From positions 1-64,000 of the forward strand of contig NZ_AMDP01000002.1 of the NCBI RefSeq assembly GCF_028128615.1: a DNA stretch of 64,000 bases. Reading direction: 5' to 3'. The translations under genes and the position numbers were made by a program. The notes beneath the pieces were generated by a model, which searched no databases, was not told the DNA's origin, and was given only the letters and a program-made list of their open reading frames with translations. This stretch comes from Enterococcus sp. 5H. Lineage in GTDB: Bacteria > Bacillota > Bacilli > Lactobacillales > Enterococcaceae. This document shows, in pieces, positions 7,861 through 16,187 of this stretch (positions are counted from its first letter, which is position 1; every line of letters starts with the position of its first letter).

Positions 7861-9711
7861 TTATAAAACAAAAACCGGTAATGTAATGAAGAAACGTGTA
7901 CCTGATCCGGGTTCTGAAATCAGTGAAAGGTGCCAATCATATTTAGCAACGATAGAGGCAACTGCGAAAAGACCTAAACCAGTGCCTTCGTCTGCTGATT
8001 TTGTTGTGAAAAAGGGCTCAAAAATTTGTTCTTGTAACTTTTTAGGGATACCTGGACCGTTGTCTGAAATTTCAAGTGTAATAAAATGATTTAGTTTACT
8101 TAATTGTTGCTTATTTTTTTTAATTAGTTCAATAGTTTCCTTAGTTGCGGGTCTTACTTTAACTTGAATTTCTTGAGATTTTCCTTGGTTTTCTCTGGTT
8201 GCTTGATAGGCATTTGTAATTAGATTATAGATTAAGCTTTGAAGATCAATCTCTTCCAATTTTGCGGTACCAAGATTTTCTTGAATTGAAATGTTGAGTT
8301 GAACTTTTTTTGGAATAATTTCTCTAATCAGATGAGTTGCGACTCCGATAGCTGCAGAAATATCCATGCATTCTTTAATGCTGTCCTGTGTTTTAGAAAA
8401 GCGCAACACGTTTAATGAAAGCTGCTTACCTTTTTGAGCAGAGTGGAGAATTTCTTCTAGATCTGTCGTTAATATAGGATTTTCAGCGTATTCTTCCAGT
8501 AACAATTGGGTGTTTCCAATAATTGGTGTTAAGAAATTATTCATATCATGAACGATAGATGTTGTTAAAAGACCAACTGTTTCCATTTTGTTTCGTTGAT
8601 ATAATTCACGTTCCAGTTGGTGCTGCATTTTTTGCTGTTTTTGTTTTTCAATTAGTTTTCGGTTTTCTTCAGCTATGGTTTCTTTTTTTCTAAAGCTATG
8701 AATAAATAGTGCGCACACAATAATCAGAAGCAATAACAAAATTAAAAGGAAAGAAAGAATAACAACAAAGTTAATAATATCATCGTTTCTTTCATTATAA
8801 TCGGCATTAATGGCTACAACCCATTTAGCTAAGCCCACATCAATCCATTCAAAGGCGCTGATTTTTATAACTTCTGACGGTTTATCTTCATCCCACCAAT
8901 AAGATTTATAGGTTAATTTTCCAGAAGAATGGCTTAACTGATATTGCTCAAGTTGTTTCAAATCTGAGTAATCAAAATCTGGATAGATTTTTTCTCGATC
9001 ATTGACGATATCCAATCCAACTTGTTGTTCAACTGGATGCATGACAACCGTCATTGAGCGGTCTTTAATCATTGGGTAACCTTTATAATCCAATTCAAAA
9101 TCTTGTAGAAAATTTTTATAGAATATATCAAGTTTTAGTGGTAAAACCAGGTAACCATCAAGTTCACCTGATGCGGTATGAATTTCTTGATAAAAATTTA
9201 CAAATGCTTTTTTATTAATAAAATAAGAAGCTCCGTTTTGGGGAGTTGTTGTTGTAGCAGATAATTGTTTTACTGATGGATCGTTGAGAATAAATGGCTG
9301 AATCGATTGAATATCTGCAATAGAAACAGCTTGTTGACTGGCTTCCCAGTGAAAAGCATATAAAGCTGTGCCGTCAGGATCTATGTAAAAAAGTGTATCT
9401 GCTTCATTATTAAGTGAATCAAAAAAAGTATTCAATGAAGAGTGACTATTTTCTAAATAGGTTTCAGGATTATCGCTATTTTTCAGATTTCCATCAATAG
9501 CTAGATAATTTAGCGCTTGGTGTCGGTTCTTCATAGAGAGTTGAATCACTTTCCCAACATATTCGGTAGACTGCAATAAAAAATCTTGTCCGCTGGCAGT
9601 TGTTGTTTTCCTAATAACTGAAAAACCACGAATAGCAAAGAAAACGGATACAGCAATGAATATAGTCATTGCGATTATCATGATGTTGACAATTTTATTC
9701 GTACGTTTCAT
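7861..9711 (-). CDS. Membrane sensor histidine kinase (Cache-type sensor)
   Basis: In this 616-aa protein, TM1 is at about 9-30, followed by an extracellular region of about 275 residues with the look of a double-Cache ligand-binding domain, and TM2 at about 312-338. A coiled-coil linker without a recognisable HAMP domain leads to an H-box with SIVHDMNN (His388). ATPase motifs follow: N-box NLITNAYQA (Asn500), DNGPGIP (550-556), FEPFFTTK and GTGLGL (576-581). The HDMNN-type H-box is like NtrB-class (HPK4) kinases. It is encoded back to back with the regulator at 9824 and beside citG, so a small carboxylate ligand such as citrate is plausible but unproven. Confidence 0.88.
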   Translation of the reverse strand: MKRTNKIVNIMIIAMTIFIAVSVFFAIRGFSVIRKTTTASGQDFLLQSTEYVGKVIQLSMKNRHQALNYLAIDGNLKNSDNPETYLENSHSSLNTFFDSLNNEADTLFYIDPDGTALYAFHWEASQQAVSIADIQSIQPFILNDPSVKQLSATTTTPQNGASYFINKKAFVNFYQEIHTASGELDGYLVLPLKLDIFYKNFLQDFELDYKGYPMIKDRSMTVVMHPVEQQVGLDIVNDREKIYPDFDYSDLKQLEQYQLSHSSGKLTYKSYWWDEDKPSEVIKISAFEWIDVGLAKWVVAINADYNERNDDIINFVVILSFLLILLLLLIIVCALFIHSFRKKETIAEENRKLIEKQKQQKMQHQLERELYQRNKMETVGLLTTSIVHDMNNFLTPIIGNTQLLLEEYAENPILTTDLEEILHSAQKGKQLSLNVLRFSKTQDSIKECMDISAAIGVATHLIREIIPKKVQLNISIQENLGTAKLEEIDLQSLIYNLITNAYQATRENQGKSQEIQVKVRPATKETIELIKKNKQQLSKLNHFITLEISDNGPGIPKKLQEQIFEPFFTTKSADEGTGLGLFAVASIVAKYDWHLSLISEPGSGTRFFITLPVFVL

Positions 9712-9823
9712 TAGTCTGGCTCCTTTTAAAAGTCTGTTCCTATCATAGCAAGTTCATGTTGAAATTTAAAGATAATTCCGCTATTGTATAGGTAATGCAA
9801 ATAAGGATAACGAGGTGTACACG

Positions 9824-10540
9824 GTGCGGAACGAAAAAATATTAGTAGTAGATGATGATCCTGCGATTCGACGTTTAATTTGGAAATCGCTGCAATCTAC
9901 TGGTTTATTGATTTATCAAAGTGATACAATTGAAAAAACCTTAGATATTATGGATCGAGTAGAGTTTCAGTTATTTTTATTGGACGTTAGTTTAGAACAC
10001 GAGAATGATGGCTATCATTTGGCTCAGTTGATTCGAGAACGTCAGCCGCTTACACCAATTATTTTTGTTAGCGGTAAGAAAAGTGATCAGGATATTATCA
10101 GTGGTTTGGAGTCAGGTGGCGACGTTTATCTTTCAAAACCTTTTGCTCCCAATGTTTTACAAGCACAAGTAATCAGTACTTTAAATCGAACAGAACAATT
10201 ATTAACGCTCAGTCAGCATCGAGAAGAAACGTTGTTGAAAGAAGGGATTTTTTCCTTTGATAAAAACCAATATCAGTTTAGTAAAAATGGTGAAATAGTG
10301 AGCATGACATCTAAAGAAATCATGATAATTTTATTTTTTATGGAAAATCCTTATCAAGTATTTAGCAAGGAACAGATATACGCTAGTGTCTGGAGTGATG
10401 GAGATCTAGATAAAAATTTAATTACCGTTTATATTAATTACTTAAGAAACAAAATAGAAGATGATCCCAAAAAACCAAAGTATTTACAAACGGTTTGGGG
10501 TATCGGTTATCTCTTTAATCCAGAAGAGAAAGAAAGTTAA
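9824..10540 (+). CDS. OmpR/PhoB-type response regulator
   Basis: The 238-aa product has a receiver domain with acidic DDD at 10-12, phospho-acceptor Asp54 (LFLLDVSL) and Lys in YLSKPF (about 106). A C-terminal winged helix (about 140-235) ends in the typical YINYLRNKIE...LQTVWGIGYLF pattern. Two GTG starts are possible: 9824 with GAGGTG six bases upstream, chosen here, and 9815 with AAGGAT. It is transcribed divergently from the kinase with about 110 bp between them, so they probably form a two-component pair sharing a control region. Confidence 0.88.
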   Translation: MRNEKILVVDDDPAIRRLIWKSLQSTGLLIYQSDTIEKTLDIMDRVEFQLFLLDVSLEHENDGYHLAQLIRERQPLTPIIFVSGKKSDQDIISGLESGGDVYLSKPFAPNVLQAQVISTLNRTEQLLTLSQHREETLLKEGIFSFDKNQYQFSKNGEIVSMTSKEIMIILFFMENPYQVFSKEQIYASVWSDGDLDKNLITVYINYLRNKIEDDPKKPKYLQTVWGIGYLFNPEEKES

Positions 10541-10548
10541 GTTTAGTT

Positions 10549-10594
10549 AAAGAGGGTGAACAAAACATACTTGGTTTTGCTTACCCTCTTTTTA
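10549..10594. terminator. Bidirectional terminator between the response regulator and citG
   Basis: AAAGAGGGTGAACAAAAC (10549-10566) pairs with GGTTTTGCTTACCCTCTTT, followed by a T run. It sits between two convergent genes and serves the plus-strand regulator and probably also citG. Confidence 0.8.
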
Positions 10595-10612
10595 ATTGTC
10601 CATCAAAAAAAA

Positions 10613-11500
10613 TTAAATAAGTCCTTCCAATTTTGCGAAAAAGAAACTTAATGCTAATAAATCGGCAGATCCACCAGGGCTAAGATGATCTTGTATCAAA
10701 GCTTGATCGAAATTTGTCAAAGCTTGTTCAAATTGTTGTGGTGAAATAGCTTTTGAACAATTATCCAGAAGTTCGTTTGCTCGTTTTTTTACCTTTTGCC
10801 AAGCTTTAATGCCGCCTCGATTGATTAAATTTGCATCTTCAATTGTTGCCATTAGTTTTAGCAATAATAGTAAAAAAGTTGTTTGTTGATTTTTTTTTCG
10901 ATTAGTTCGTAAGAAAGGGAGAGCAAGTTGGTGAAGTGCAGGGTAGCCAGCAGCAGCTTCACCACGGATTCCTGTGATTCCATGATTTAGAAAAAGTTTT
11001 TCACCATAGCTTAAAGTTTCTTTATTGTTTAAGTTGGTAAAATCGGTTTGGACTAAGTTAGCGGTCATTGCTTTTACGTATTCAAAAATTTGTGTGGTTT
11101 CTTTATCTGAAAAAGGTATTGAAACCTGTTCTTCTTGGATTACTTTACCAGTGGCACTTAGTAATAGCGCGAATGAAAAGTTAGCGCCTTTGTGTGTATT
11201 GATCCCGTTTGTCTGATCCAGCATTGCATTTTCCGCAAGTTGTCCGTGTTTTCGAACTTTCTTAAATAGCTGAATCGCAGTTCCTGTATGATTTAAACCG
11301 AGTTCAGTGTAGTCAATGAGAAAAGGAGCTAGTGCGTCACAACTTTGGAGAAATGTTTGATAATTCATATCAGTATGTGCACCATTACTTTGTGGATCAA
11401 CCAATCCGGGTTTGGGATAAAGGGAAGCTTCAAAAATAAGTGCTTCTAAAGCCGCTTCACCAAGTAGCTGTGCCGATAAATCTTTACTTTGTTGTTTCAT
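10613..11500 (-). CDS. citG: Triphosphoribosyl-dephospho-CoA synthase CitG
   Basis: This 295-aa enzyme makes 2'-(5''-triphosphoribosyl)-3'-dephospho-CoA from ATP and dephospho-CoA, the precursor of the citrate lyase acyl-carrier prosthetic group. Family motifs are clear: EASLYPKPGLVDP near residue 24, NTHKGANFSFALLL near 100, GITGIRGEAAAGYPAL near 175 and LSPGGSADLLA near the C-terminus. It acts with CitX, which transfers the group onto CitD. It overlaps citO by 17 bases, so it belongs to a citH-citO-citG transcript. In the E. faecalis arrangement I recall, citG closes the lyase operon instead. Confidence 0.92.
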   Translation of the reverse strand: MKQQSKDLSAQLLGEAALEALIFEASLYPKPGLVDPQSNGAHTDMNYQTFLQSCDALAPFLIDYTELGLNHTGTAIQLFKKVRKHGQLAENAMLDQTNGINTHKGANFSFALLLSATGKVIQEEQVSIPFSDKETTQIFEYVKAMTANLVQTDFTNLNNKETLSYGEKLFLNHGITGIRGEAAAGYPALHQLALPFLRTNRKKNQQTTFLLLLLKLMATIEDANLINRGGIKAWQKVKKRANELLDNCSKAISPQQFEQALTNFDQALIQDHLSPGGSADLLALSFFFAKLEGLI

Positions 11501-12188
11501 GTAGATGTTTTTCCATTTCTTTTATAATAAACTTTTGTGAGTAATCCAAGTGTTCAGTGATTAATAATGATAATTGCTCTTCTTTTTGGTCTAACATGCA
11601 TTGGTAAATTAGCCAATGTTCATGTAGTGCTTTGTCCCGACGTTCTTTTGACCGAATAGAAATATCGCGGAAATAGACAAGATATTCACGTAGCTTCATA
11701 ACAATTGATTTTAAACGCAACATTTTACTTTTTTCATATATTAATTCGTTAAAATCAGAAAATTTTTGCAACACTTGATCAATTTCATTTCGTTCATTTA
11801 AGGTTTCAGTTTCTTCAAGCAAATCTTTTAACTCTTTGAAATCATCAATAGACATTTCTTTCATCGCGGTAATCGTGGCTAGAACATCTAAGGATTTTCG
11901 AATAGCATAAATTTCATGAGCATCATTAATAGAAATCCCTTTTACTATAATGCCCACACCGAGTACATGGTCAACTAAGCCTTCTTCGACGAGTTTTTGC
12001 ATTGCATAACGAATCGGCGTACGGCTGATATTCATCACTTCAGAAAATTCTTTTTCATTAATCCGTTGTCCAGCAGGAATTTCTCCAAGAATAATAGTTT
12101 TGCGAAAAGCTTTATAAACAAGTTCTTTTAATGGAAGATTTTCGCCTAAATCCAGATTTTTCCCAACTGCTTCGGAAATAGTACTCAT
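11484..12188 (-). CDS. citO: GntR-family citrate regulator CitO
   Basis: The 234-aa product has an N-terminal GntR winged helix (about residues 20-85, with ISRTPIRYAMQKLVEEG as recognition helix region) and a C-terminal all-helical FCD ligand domain. E. faecalis CitO, from the same position beside citH, activates the citrate operons when citrate binds. ATG 12188 (MSTISEAVG) has AGGAGG nine bases upstream; the longer form from 12221 has no site. It probably binds the citH-oadH intergenic region. It is co-directional with citH but separated from it by a strong hairpin (12268-12314). Confidence 0.9.
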   Translation of the reverse strand: MSTISEAVGKNLDLGENLPLKELVYKAFRKTIILGEIPAGQRINEKEFSEVMNISRTPIRYAMQKLVEEGLVDHVLGVGIIVKGISINDAHEIYAIRKSLDVLATITAMKEMSIDDFKELKDLLEETETLNERNEIDQVLQKFSDFNELIYEKSKMLRLKSIVMKLREYLVYFRDISIRSKERRDKALHEHWLIYQCMLDQKEEQLSLLITEHLDYSQKFIIKEMEKHLHETTK

Positions 12189-12267
12189 ATGATCGTGCCT
12201 CCTAAACTGTGAACTATTCATAATAGTACGATTATGATTGTTGATCTTAATTTTAAAATGGATTTAA

Positions 12268-12314
12268 TACTATAAAGTGCGGCATAGATTAAGTGTTTGC
12301 TGCACTTTATAGTA
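12268..12314 (-). other. Large hairpin between citH and citO
   Basis: TACTATAAAGTGCGGCA (12268-12284) pairs with TGCTGCACTTTATAGTA (12298-12314), 16 of 17 positions, around a 13-nt loop. Only a weak T-rich tail follows on the minus strand. It could be a leaky terminator, an RNA processing or stability element, or an operator in DNA form. Confidence 0.7.
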
Positions 12315-12339
12315 AAGTATACTAGGTTATTATTATTTT

Positions 12340-13683
12340 TTACTGAGGAATATAAAGCGGCATATGACCTGTTAAGATAATCGTTACAACAAAGATAATA
12401 AAGATTCCTAGCGCCCATTTAGCCGATTCTTTTTGCCATTGCCCCATGTCTAATCCTGTTAAACGAAGTAATAAGTAGATAAAGGCAACCAGCGGACTTA
12501 ATAAGTGGAATGCTTGTCCCATCAATGAAGCTAATGCCATTTGCATATCCGTAAAGCCATATGCGCGACCAGCTTCAGCTAAAACAGGCAATACACCGAA
12601 ATAGAAACCATCATTTGAAATAAAGAAGGTACCTGGTGCAGAAATCAACGCAATCACTAAGCCCCAGAAACCAGCTAACTGATCTGGAATAAGTTTTGTG
12701 AAACTCTGAGCTAATGCATCTGCCATTCCAGTTCCTTGGAAAAGTCCCATAAAGACACCAGCTGCAAAAACTAGAATAACTACTTGAACAGCATCCCCGC
12801 CATTAGCTCCAATTCGTGAAGATTGATCTTTTAAGACAGGGTAATTGACTAGTAAGGCAATTACAGTTCCAGTCAAGAATAGGAATAAAGGAGGTAAGCC
12901 TAAGCCAACAAATGAATCAGTAACTAGTAAAGCGATCAATAGAATCGTTAAAAAAGCATTGAATAACCAAATCTTAGGACGACGGATAGCTAAAGTTTCT
13001 TCATCAGTCACAGTAGTCATCGCATCAATTTCAGCATCTGTTAATTCTTTAACTCCTAAACGTGCCCGTTCTTTTCTTCCCATAGAAGGTGCTACGATGA
13101 AAATGACATAAAGTAGTGCAACAATCATTCCAGGAATCAAATACGCTAAAATCTCAGCTCCGACATTTAGCACACTCATTGCACGGGCTGTCGGTCCACC
13201 CCAAGGAAGCAAATTCATGATTGTATTTTGTAAAATAACCAAAACACCTAAATTCATTAGTTTCATATCTAATTTTTTGTAAATAGGAATAAAAGCCGAA
13301 CAACAGATCAATGTCGTTGTTGTACCATCACCATTTAACGAAACAGCAGCAGCAACAACAGCGGTAGCAATTAAAACTTTCATTGGATCGCCTTTAGCAA
13401 TATGAATCATCTTTTTCGTAATCGGATCAAACAACCCAGCATCCAGCATAATTGAAAAATAAAGAATAGCGAACAATAACATAATTCCGGTAGTAGAAGT
13501 TGTTTTAATTCCTTCCATTACAAAGTCGCCAATAGATCCTTTCTTAGAAACACCACTAAACATTGCAATTAGAGCAAAAATCAATGGAATCAAAACTAGT
13601 GCGGTAAACGGTGACATTTTCTTTTTCATGATGACAAACATAAATACAATAATCATCACATAAGATAAAACAGTTAATAACAT
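12340..13683 (-). CDS. citH: Mg2+-citrate transporter CitH (CitMHS family)
   Basis: This 447-aa polytopic protein has around 12 hydrophobic spans and matches the CitMHS citrate/divalent-cation symporter family, including an N-terminal MKKKMSPFTALVLIP, the loop SLNGDGTTTTLICC near residue 118, and SAPGTFFISNDGFYFG near 345. It imports citrate complexed with Mg2+ or a similar metal to feed citrate lyase. ATG 13683 has AGGAGAG upstream. It is divergent from oadH across about 390 bp containing cre-like and repeat elements, and is followed by citO and citG. Confidence 0.93.
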   Translation of the reverse strand: MLLTVLSYVMIIVFMFVIMKKKMSPFTALVLIPLIFALIAMFSGVSKKGSIGDFVMEGIKTTSTTGIMLLFAILYFSIMLDAGLFDPITKKMIHIAKGDPMKVLIATAVVAAAVSLNGDGTTTTLICCSAFIPIYKKLDMKLMNLGVLVILQNTIMNLLPWGGPTARAMSVLNVGAEILAYLIPGMIVALLYVIFIVAPSMGRKERARLGVKELTDAEIDAMTTVTDEETLAIRRPKIWLFNAFLTILLIALLVTDSFVGLGLPPLFLFLTGTVIALLVNYPVLKDQSSRIGANGGDAVQVVILVFAAGVFMGLFQGTGMADALAQSFTKLIPDQLAGFWGLVIALISAPGTFFISNDGFYFGVLPVLAEAGRAYGFTDMQMALASLMGQAFHLLSPLVAFIYLLLRLTGLDMGQWQKESAKWALGIFIIFVVTIILTGHMPLYIPQ

Positions 13684-13893
13684 TTTTTTCTCTCCTTCAG
13701 TACTAAATTTATTTTTTTAACAAGCAGGGTTTCTGTATTGATTTAATAAAAAAATAACAGTAAAGAATATTTAAGAAAGCCCTTTCTTGTTTGTTTAACA
13801 AAACTTAGTGTAAAGGAATAAGATACAGATAAATAGAGAATCAATGGAAAAAGAACACCAAAAAAACAGGAATGATAGCGGTTTCTTAAAGAG

Positions 13894-13922
13894 ATGTTAA
13901 TAAGATGTTAATAAAATGTTAA
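13894..13922. promoter_or_regulatory. Three ATGTTAA repeats with 11-bp spacing
   Basis: ATGTTAA occurs at 13894, 13905 and 13916, exactly 11 bp apart (about one helical turn), between the divergent citH and oadH genes. This same-face spacing is typical of a cooperative activator or repressor site. CitO is the obvious candidate by position, but I cannot confirm its binding sequence. Confidence 0.6.
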
Positions 13923-13927
13923 ATGTC

Positions 13928-13941
13928 TGTAAACGCTGTTA
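13928..13941 (+). promoter_or_regulatory. cre-like site 1 (CcpA)
   Basis: TGTAAACGCTGTTA matches the cre consensus TGWAANCGNTNWCA at 13 of 14 positions. It lies between the divergent citH and oadH genes, fitting carbon catabolite repression as known for enterococcal cit operons. Confidence 0.65.
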
Positions 13942-14025
13942 TATAGGCGTTTTTTTTATTTTTTAAAGAAAATACCATCAGAGAAACAGCGAAAGAACAA
14001 TTTTGAGCTAAGGATTTCATTTTAT

Positions 14026-14047
14026 TGTTAGCGTTTTTACCTATAAT
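14026..14047 (+). promoter_or_regulatory. oadH: oadH promoter -10 region with overlapping cre-like site 2
   Basis: TATAAT at 14042-14047 is a consensus -10 for the oad-cit operon, but the hexamer 17 bp upstream (14019-14024) is a poor -35, typical of an activator-dependent promoter. The reverse complement of 14026-14039, TAAAAACGCTAACA, matches the cre consensus at 13 of 14 positions and lies just upstream of the -10, so CcpA could block the promoter directly. Confidence 0.65.
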
Positions 14048-14076
14048 GAAATCATAAACAGAAAGGATGTGAATTC

Positions 14077-14406
14077 ATGGGTCTGTTTGAACGACTGTTT
14101 AGTAGAGAAAAACAACAACGAATAAGTGAAAAAGCTGTTGTTTCAAAGGCTGAAAAAACAGCAGATGAGTGGCAAGAACTTAGTGGCTATCTTCCGGCTG
14201 AAAATAGTGAGTATCAGTTAGTATCACTAGTTGCAACTGCGATTGCAGCAGGAAATCAACCAGAAAGCCAATTTACGATTAAACGTATTTCAAAAAGAAA
14301 TCCAGAAGCACAGCTAGTCGGGGTCATTGCTACTAGCATTGCATCAACAGAGCAACCCCATAGTCAATTTGTAATCAAGTCAATCAAGGAAAAAAGATCG
14401 ATTTAG
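14077..14406 (+). CDS. oadH: Oxaloacetate decarboxylase-associated protein OadH
   Basis: This 109-aa soluble protein is the first gene of the oad-cit operon. It contains two copies of a motif, LVSLVATAIAAGNQPESQF(T/V)IK and LVGVIATSIASTEQPHSQFVIK (about residues 48-70 and 80-102), so it arose by internal duplication. The same repeat type is found in the small OadH subunit reported with enterococcal oxaloacetate decarboxylase, and position and order match oadHDB of E. faecalis. It may be an assembly or delta-type subunit of the membrane complex; its biochemical role is not evident from sequence. ATG 14077 has AGAAAGGATGTG upstream. Confidence 0.75.
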   Translation: MGLFERLFSREKQQRISEKAVVSKAEKTADEWQELSGYLPAENSEYQLVSLVATAIAAGNQPESQFTIKRISKRNPEAQLVGVIATSIASTEQPHSQFVIKSIKEKRSI

Positions 14407-14448
14407 TATGTTAAAAGAAACTATTTATTCAATTTAGGAGGAAAAAGT

Positions 14449-14856
14449 ATGTTACGTAAATTCAAGATCACAATTGATGGAAAAGATTATTTAGTAGAAA
14501 TGGAAGAAATCGGGGGAGTACCACAAGCTCCAATAGCGCCTAGTCCTGTAGCGTCACCTGTAACAGCAACTCCAGTAGTTGAGGCTGCTCAAGCATCTGT
14601 AGCAGAACCAGAAGCCGCAGCACCCAATATTGTGCCAGCTGGTAATGATGCGATGACCTCACCAATGCCGGGAACCATTTTGAAGATTTTAGTAAATGTT
14701 GGTGATGAGGTAAAAGAAAATCAACCGTTACTTATTTTAGAAGCAATGAAAATGGAAAACGAAGTTGTTGCATCTGCTAACGGAAAAGTGACGGGACTTC
14801 ATGTCACGCTAGGACAAGTGGTAAATGCTGGTGATTCATTAATTACGATAGATTAA
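14449..14856 (+). CDS. oadD: Oxaloacetate decarboxylase biotin carrier subunit OadD
   Basis: This 135-aa biotin carboxyl carrier protein has a short N-terminal segment, an Ala/Pro/Val-rich flexible linker (about residues 24-68) and a biotinyl domain (about 70-135) with EAMKMEN, where Lys101 should carry biotin. It shuttles the carboxyl group from the OadA carboxyltransferase to the OadB sodium pump. In many Gram-negative enzymes this domain is fused to OadA; here it is a separate gene and OadA lacks it. RBS TTTAGGAGGAAA is strong. Third gene oadB follows within 30 bp. Confidence 0.92.
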   Translation: MLRKFKITIDGKDYLVEMEEIGGVPQAPIAPSPVASPVTATPVVEAAQASVAEPEAAAPNIVPAGNDAMTSPMPGTILKILVNVGDEVKENQPLLILEAMKMENEVVASANGKVTGLHVTLGQVVNAGDSLITID

Positions 14857-14884
14857 ACAGAATTTATTTGGAGGAAGTGAAATC

Positions 14885-16006
14885 GTGGAAACATTAATTC
14901 AAGGAATTACATCAATAACGTTTGGACAAATTTTTATGATGGCTATTGGCTGTTTACTAATGTATTTAGGAATCAAAAAAGAATACGAACCGACTTTGTT
15001 AGTGCCAATGGGATTGGGAACTATTTTAGTAAACTTTCCGGGAACAGGTGTCTTAACTCAAGTGGTTAATGGATCAGAAGCAGAAGGAGTCTTAGATGTT
15101 CTGTTTAAAGCGGGGATTGCCACAGAATTATTCCCATTGTTAATTTTTATTGGCATTGGCGCGATGATTGATTTTGGTCCACTTTTACAAAATCCGTTTA
15201 TGCTATTATTTGGAGCTGCTGCTCAGTTTGGTATTTTCTTTACAGTAATTGTAGCGGTTATGTTTGGTTTTAATATAGAAGAAGCAGCATCAATTGGGAT
15301 CATTGGGGCGGCAGATGGACCAACGTCTATTTTCGTATCTAACCAACTAGCACCTAATTTACTAGGACCAATTACAGTTGCAGCATATTCCTATATGGCG
15401 CTTGTACCGATTATTCAACCAATTGCGATTAAAGCTGTAACAACGAAAAAAGAACGTAAAATCAGAATGACATACAAAGCTGATAGCGTATCAAAAATGA
15501 CAAAAATTATTTTTCCAATCGCAATTACAATCGTTGCTGGTTTTATCGCACCCATTTCGTTACCTCTAGTAGGTTTCTTAATGTTTGGTAATTTGTTAAG
15601 AGAATGTGGTGTATTGGATCGTTTGTCTAATACAGCCCAAAACGAGCTGGTAAATATTATTTCAATTTTACTTGGTTTAACAATCTCTATTAAAATGCAG
15701 GCAGAATTATTCCTAAATGTACAAACGTTGATGATTATTGCCTTCGGTTTAGTAGCGTTTATTATGGATTCGGTTGGTGGTGTTTTATTTGCTAAGTTAC
15801 TAAATCTGTTTAGAAAAGAAAAAATTAATCCGATGATCGGTGCAGCTGGGATCTCTGCATTTCCAATGTCTAGTCGCGTGATTCAAAAAATGGCTACAGA
15901 TGAAGATCCGCAAAATTTTGTTTTAATGTATGCGGTTGGCGCAAATGTTTCAGGTCAGATAGCTTCGGTTATTGCAGGTGGATTGTTGTTGGCATTCTTC
16001 TCATAG
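14885..16006 (+). CDS. oadB: Na+-pumping oxaloacetate decarboxylase beta subunit OadB
   Basis: This 373-aa polytopic protein uses a GTG start after GGAGGAAGTG. It has about 9-11 membrane spans and the family signature IIGAADGPTSIF (about residues 139-150), where Asp144 corresponds to the key Na+-site aspartate. It decarboxylates carboxybiotin and uses the energy to export Na+. Length agrees with GcdB/MmdB/OadB homologues. It lies between oadD and a tiny gamma-like gene, so all decarboxylase parts except OadA are contiguous. Confidence 0.93.
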   Translation: METLIQGITSITFGQIFMMAIGCLLMYLGIKKEYEPTLLVPMGLGTILVNFPGTGVLTQVVNGSEAEGVLDVLFKAGIATELFPLLIFIGIGAMIDFGPLLQNPFMLLFGAAAQFGIFFTVIVAVMFGFNIEEAASIGIIGAADGPTSIFVSNQLAPNLLGPITVAAYSYMALVPIIQPIAIKAVTTKKERKIRMTYKADSVSKMTKIIFPIAITIVAGFIAPISLPLVGFLMFGNLLRECGVLDRLSNTAQNELVNIISILLGLTISIKMQAELFLNVQTLMIIAFGLVAFIMDSVGGVLFAKLLNLFRKEKINPMIGAAGISAFPMSSRVIQKMATDEDPQNFVLMYAVGANVSGQIASVIAGGLLLAFFS

Positions 16007-16043
16007 TATATAGAAAGTTTAAATTAAGAAAGGGGCTTAAAAA

Positions 16044-16169
16044 ATGGATACAGAAGCATTAAAAATTGCTGGAGAATTGATGGTTTTTGGAATGGGCGGC
16101 GTGTTTTTAGTTTTATTTTTACTCTATTTGATTTCAAAATTACTATTAAAAGTATTTCCAGCTAAATAA
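16044..16169 (+). CDS. Mini gamma-type subunit of the oxaloacetate decarboxylase (41 aa)
   Basis: ATG 16044 follows AAGGGGC. The 41-residue product has a single membrane span with FGMGGVFLVLFLLYLISKLL (about residues 16-35) and a Lys-Val-Phe-Pro end. MGxGGVFLVL is the signature of OadG/MmdD small subunits, which anchor the carboxyltransferase to the beta subunit. It lacks the cytoplasmic tail of longer OadG proteins, including any His/Pro zinc-binding end. It fits exactly between oadB and citC. Because of its size it is easily missed by annotation. Confidence 0.8.
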   Translation: MDTEALKIAGELMVFGMGGVFLVLFLLYLISKLLLKVFPAK

Positions 16170-16187
16170 AATAGGAAGTGAAGCAAG

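Noticed and set aside
12218-12418. 66-codon minus-strand ORF spanning the citH end
   Set aside because: It runs through the citH-citO hairpin and overlaps the end of citH in another frame, with no ribosome site.
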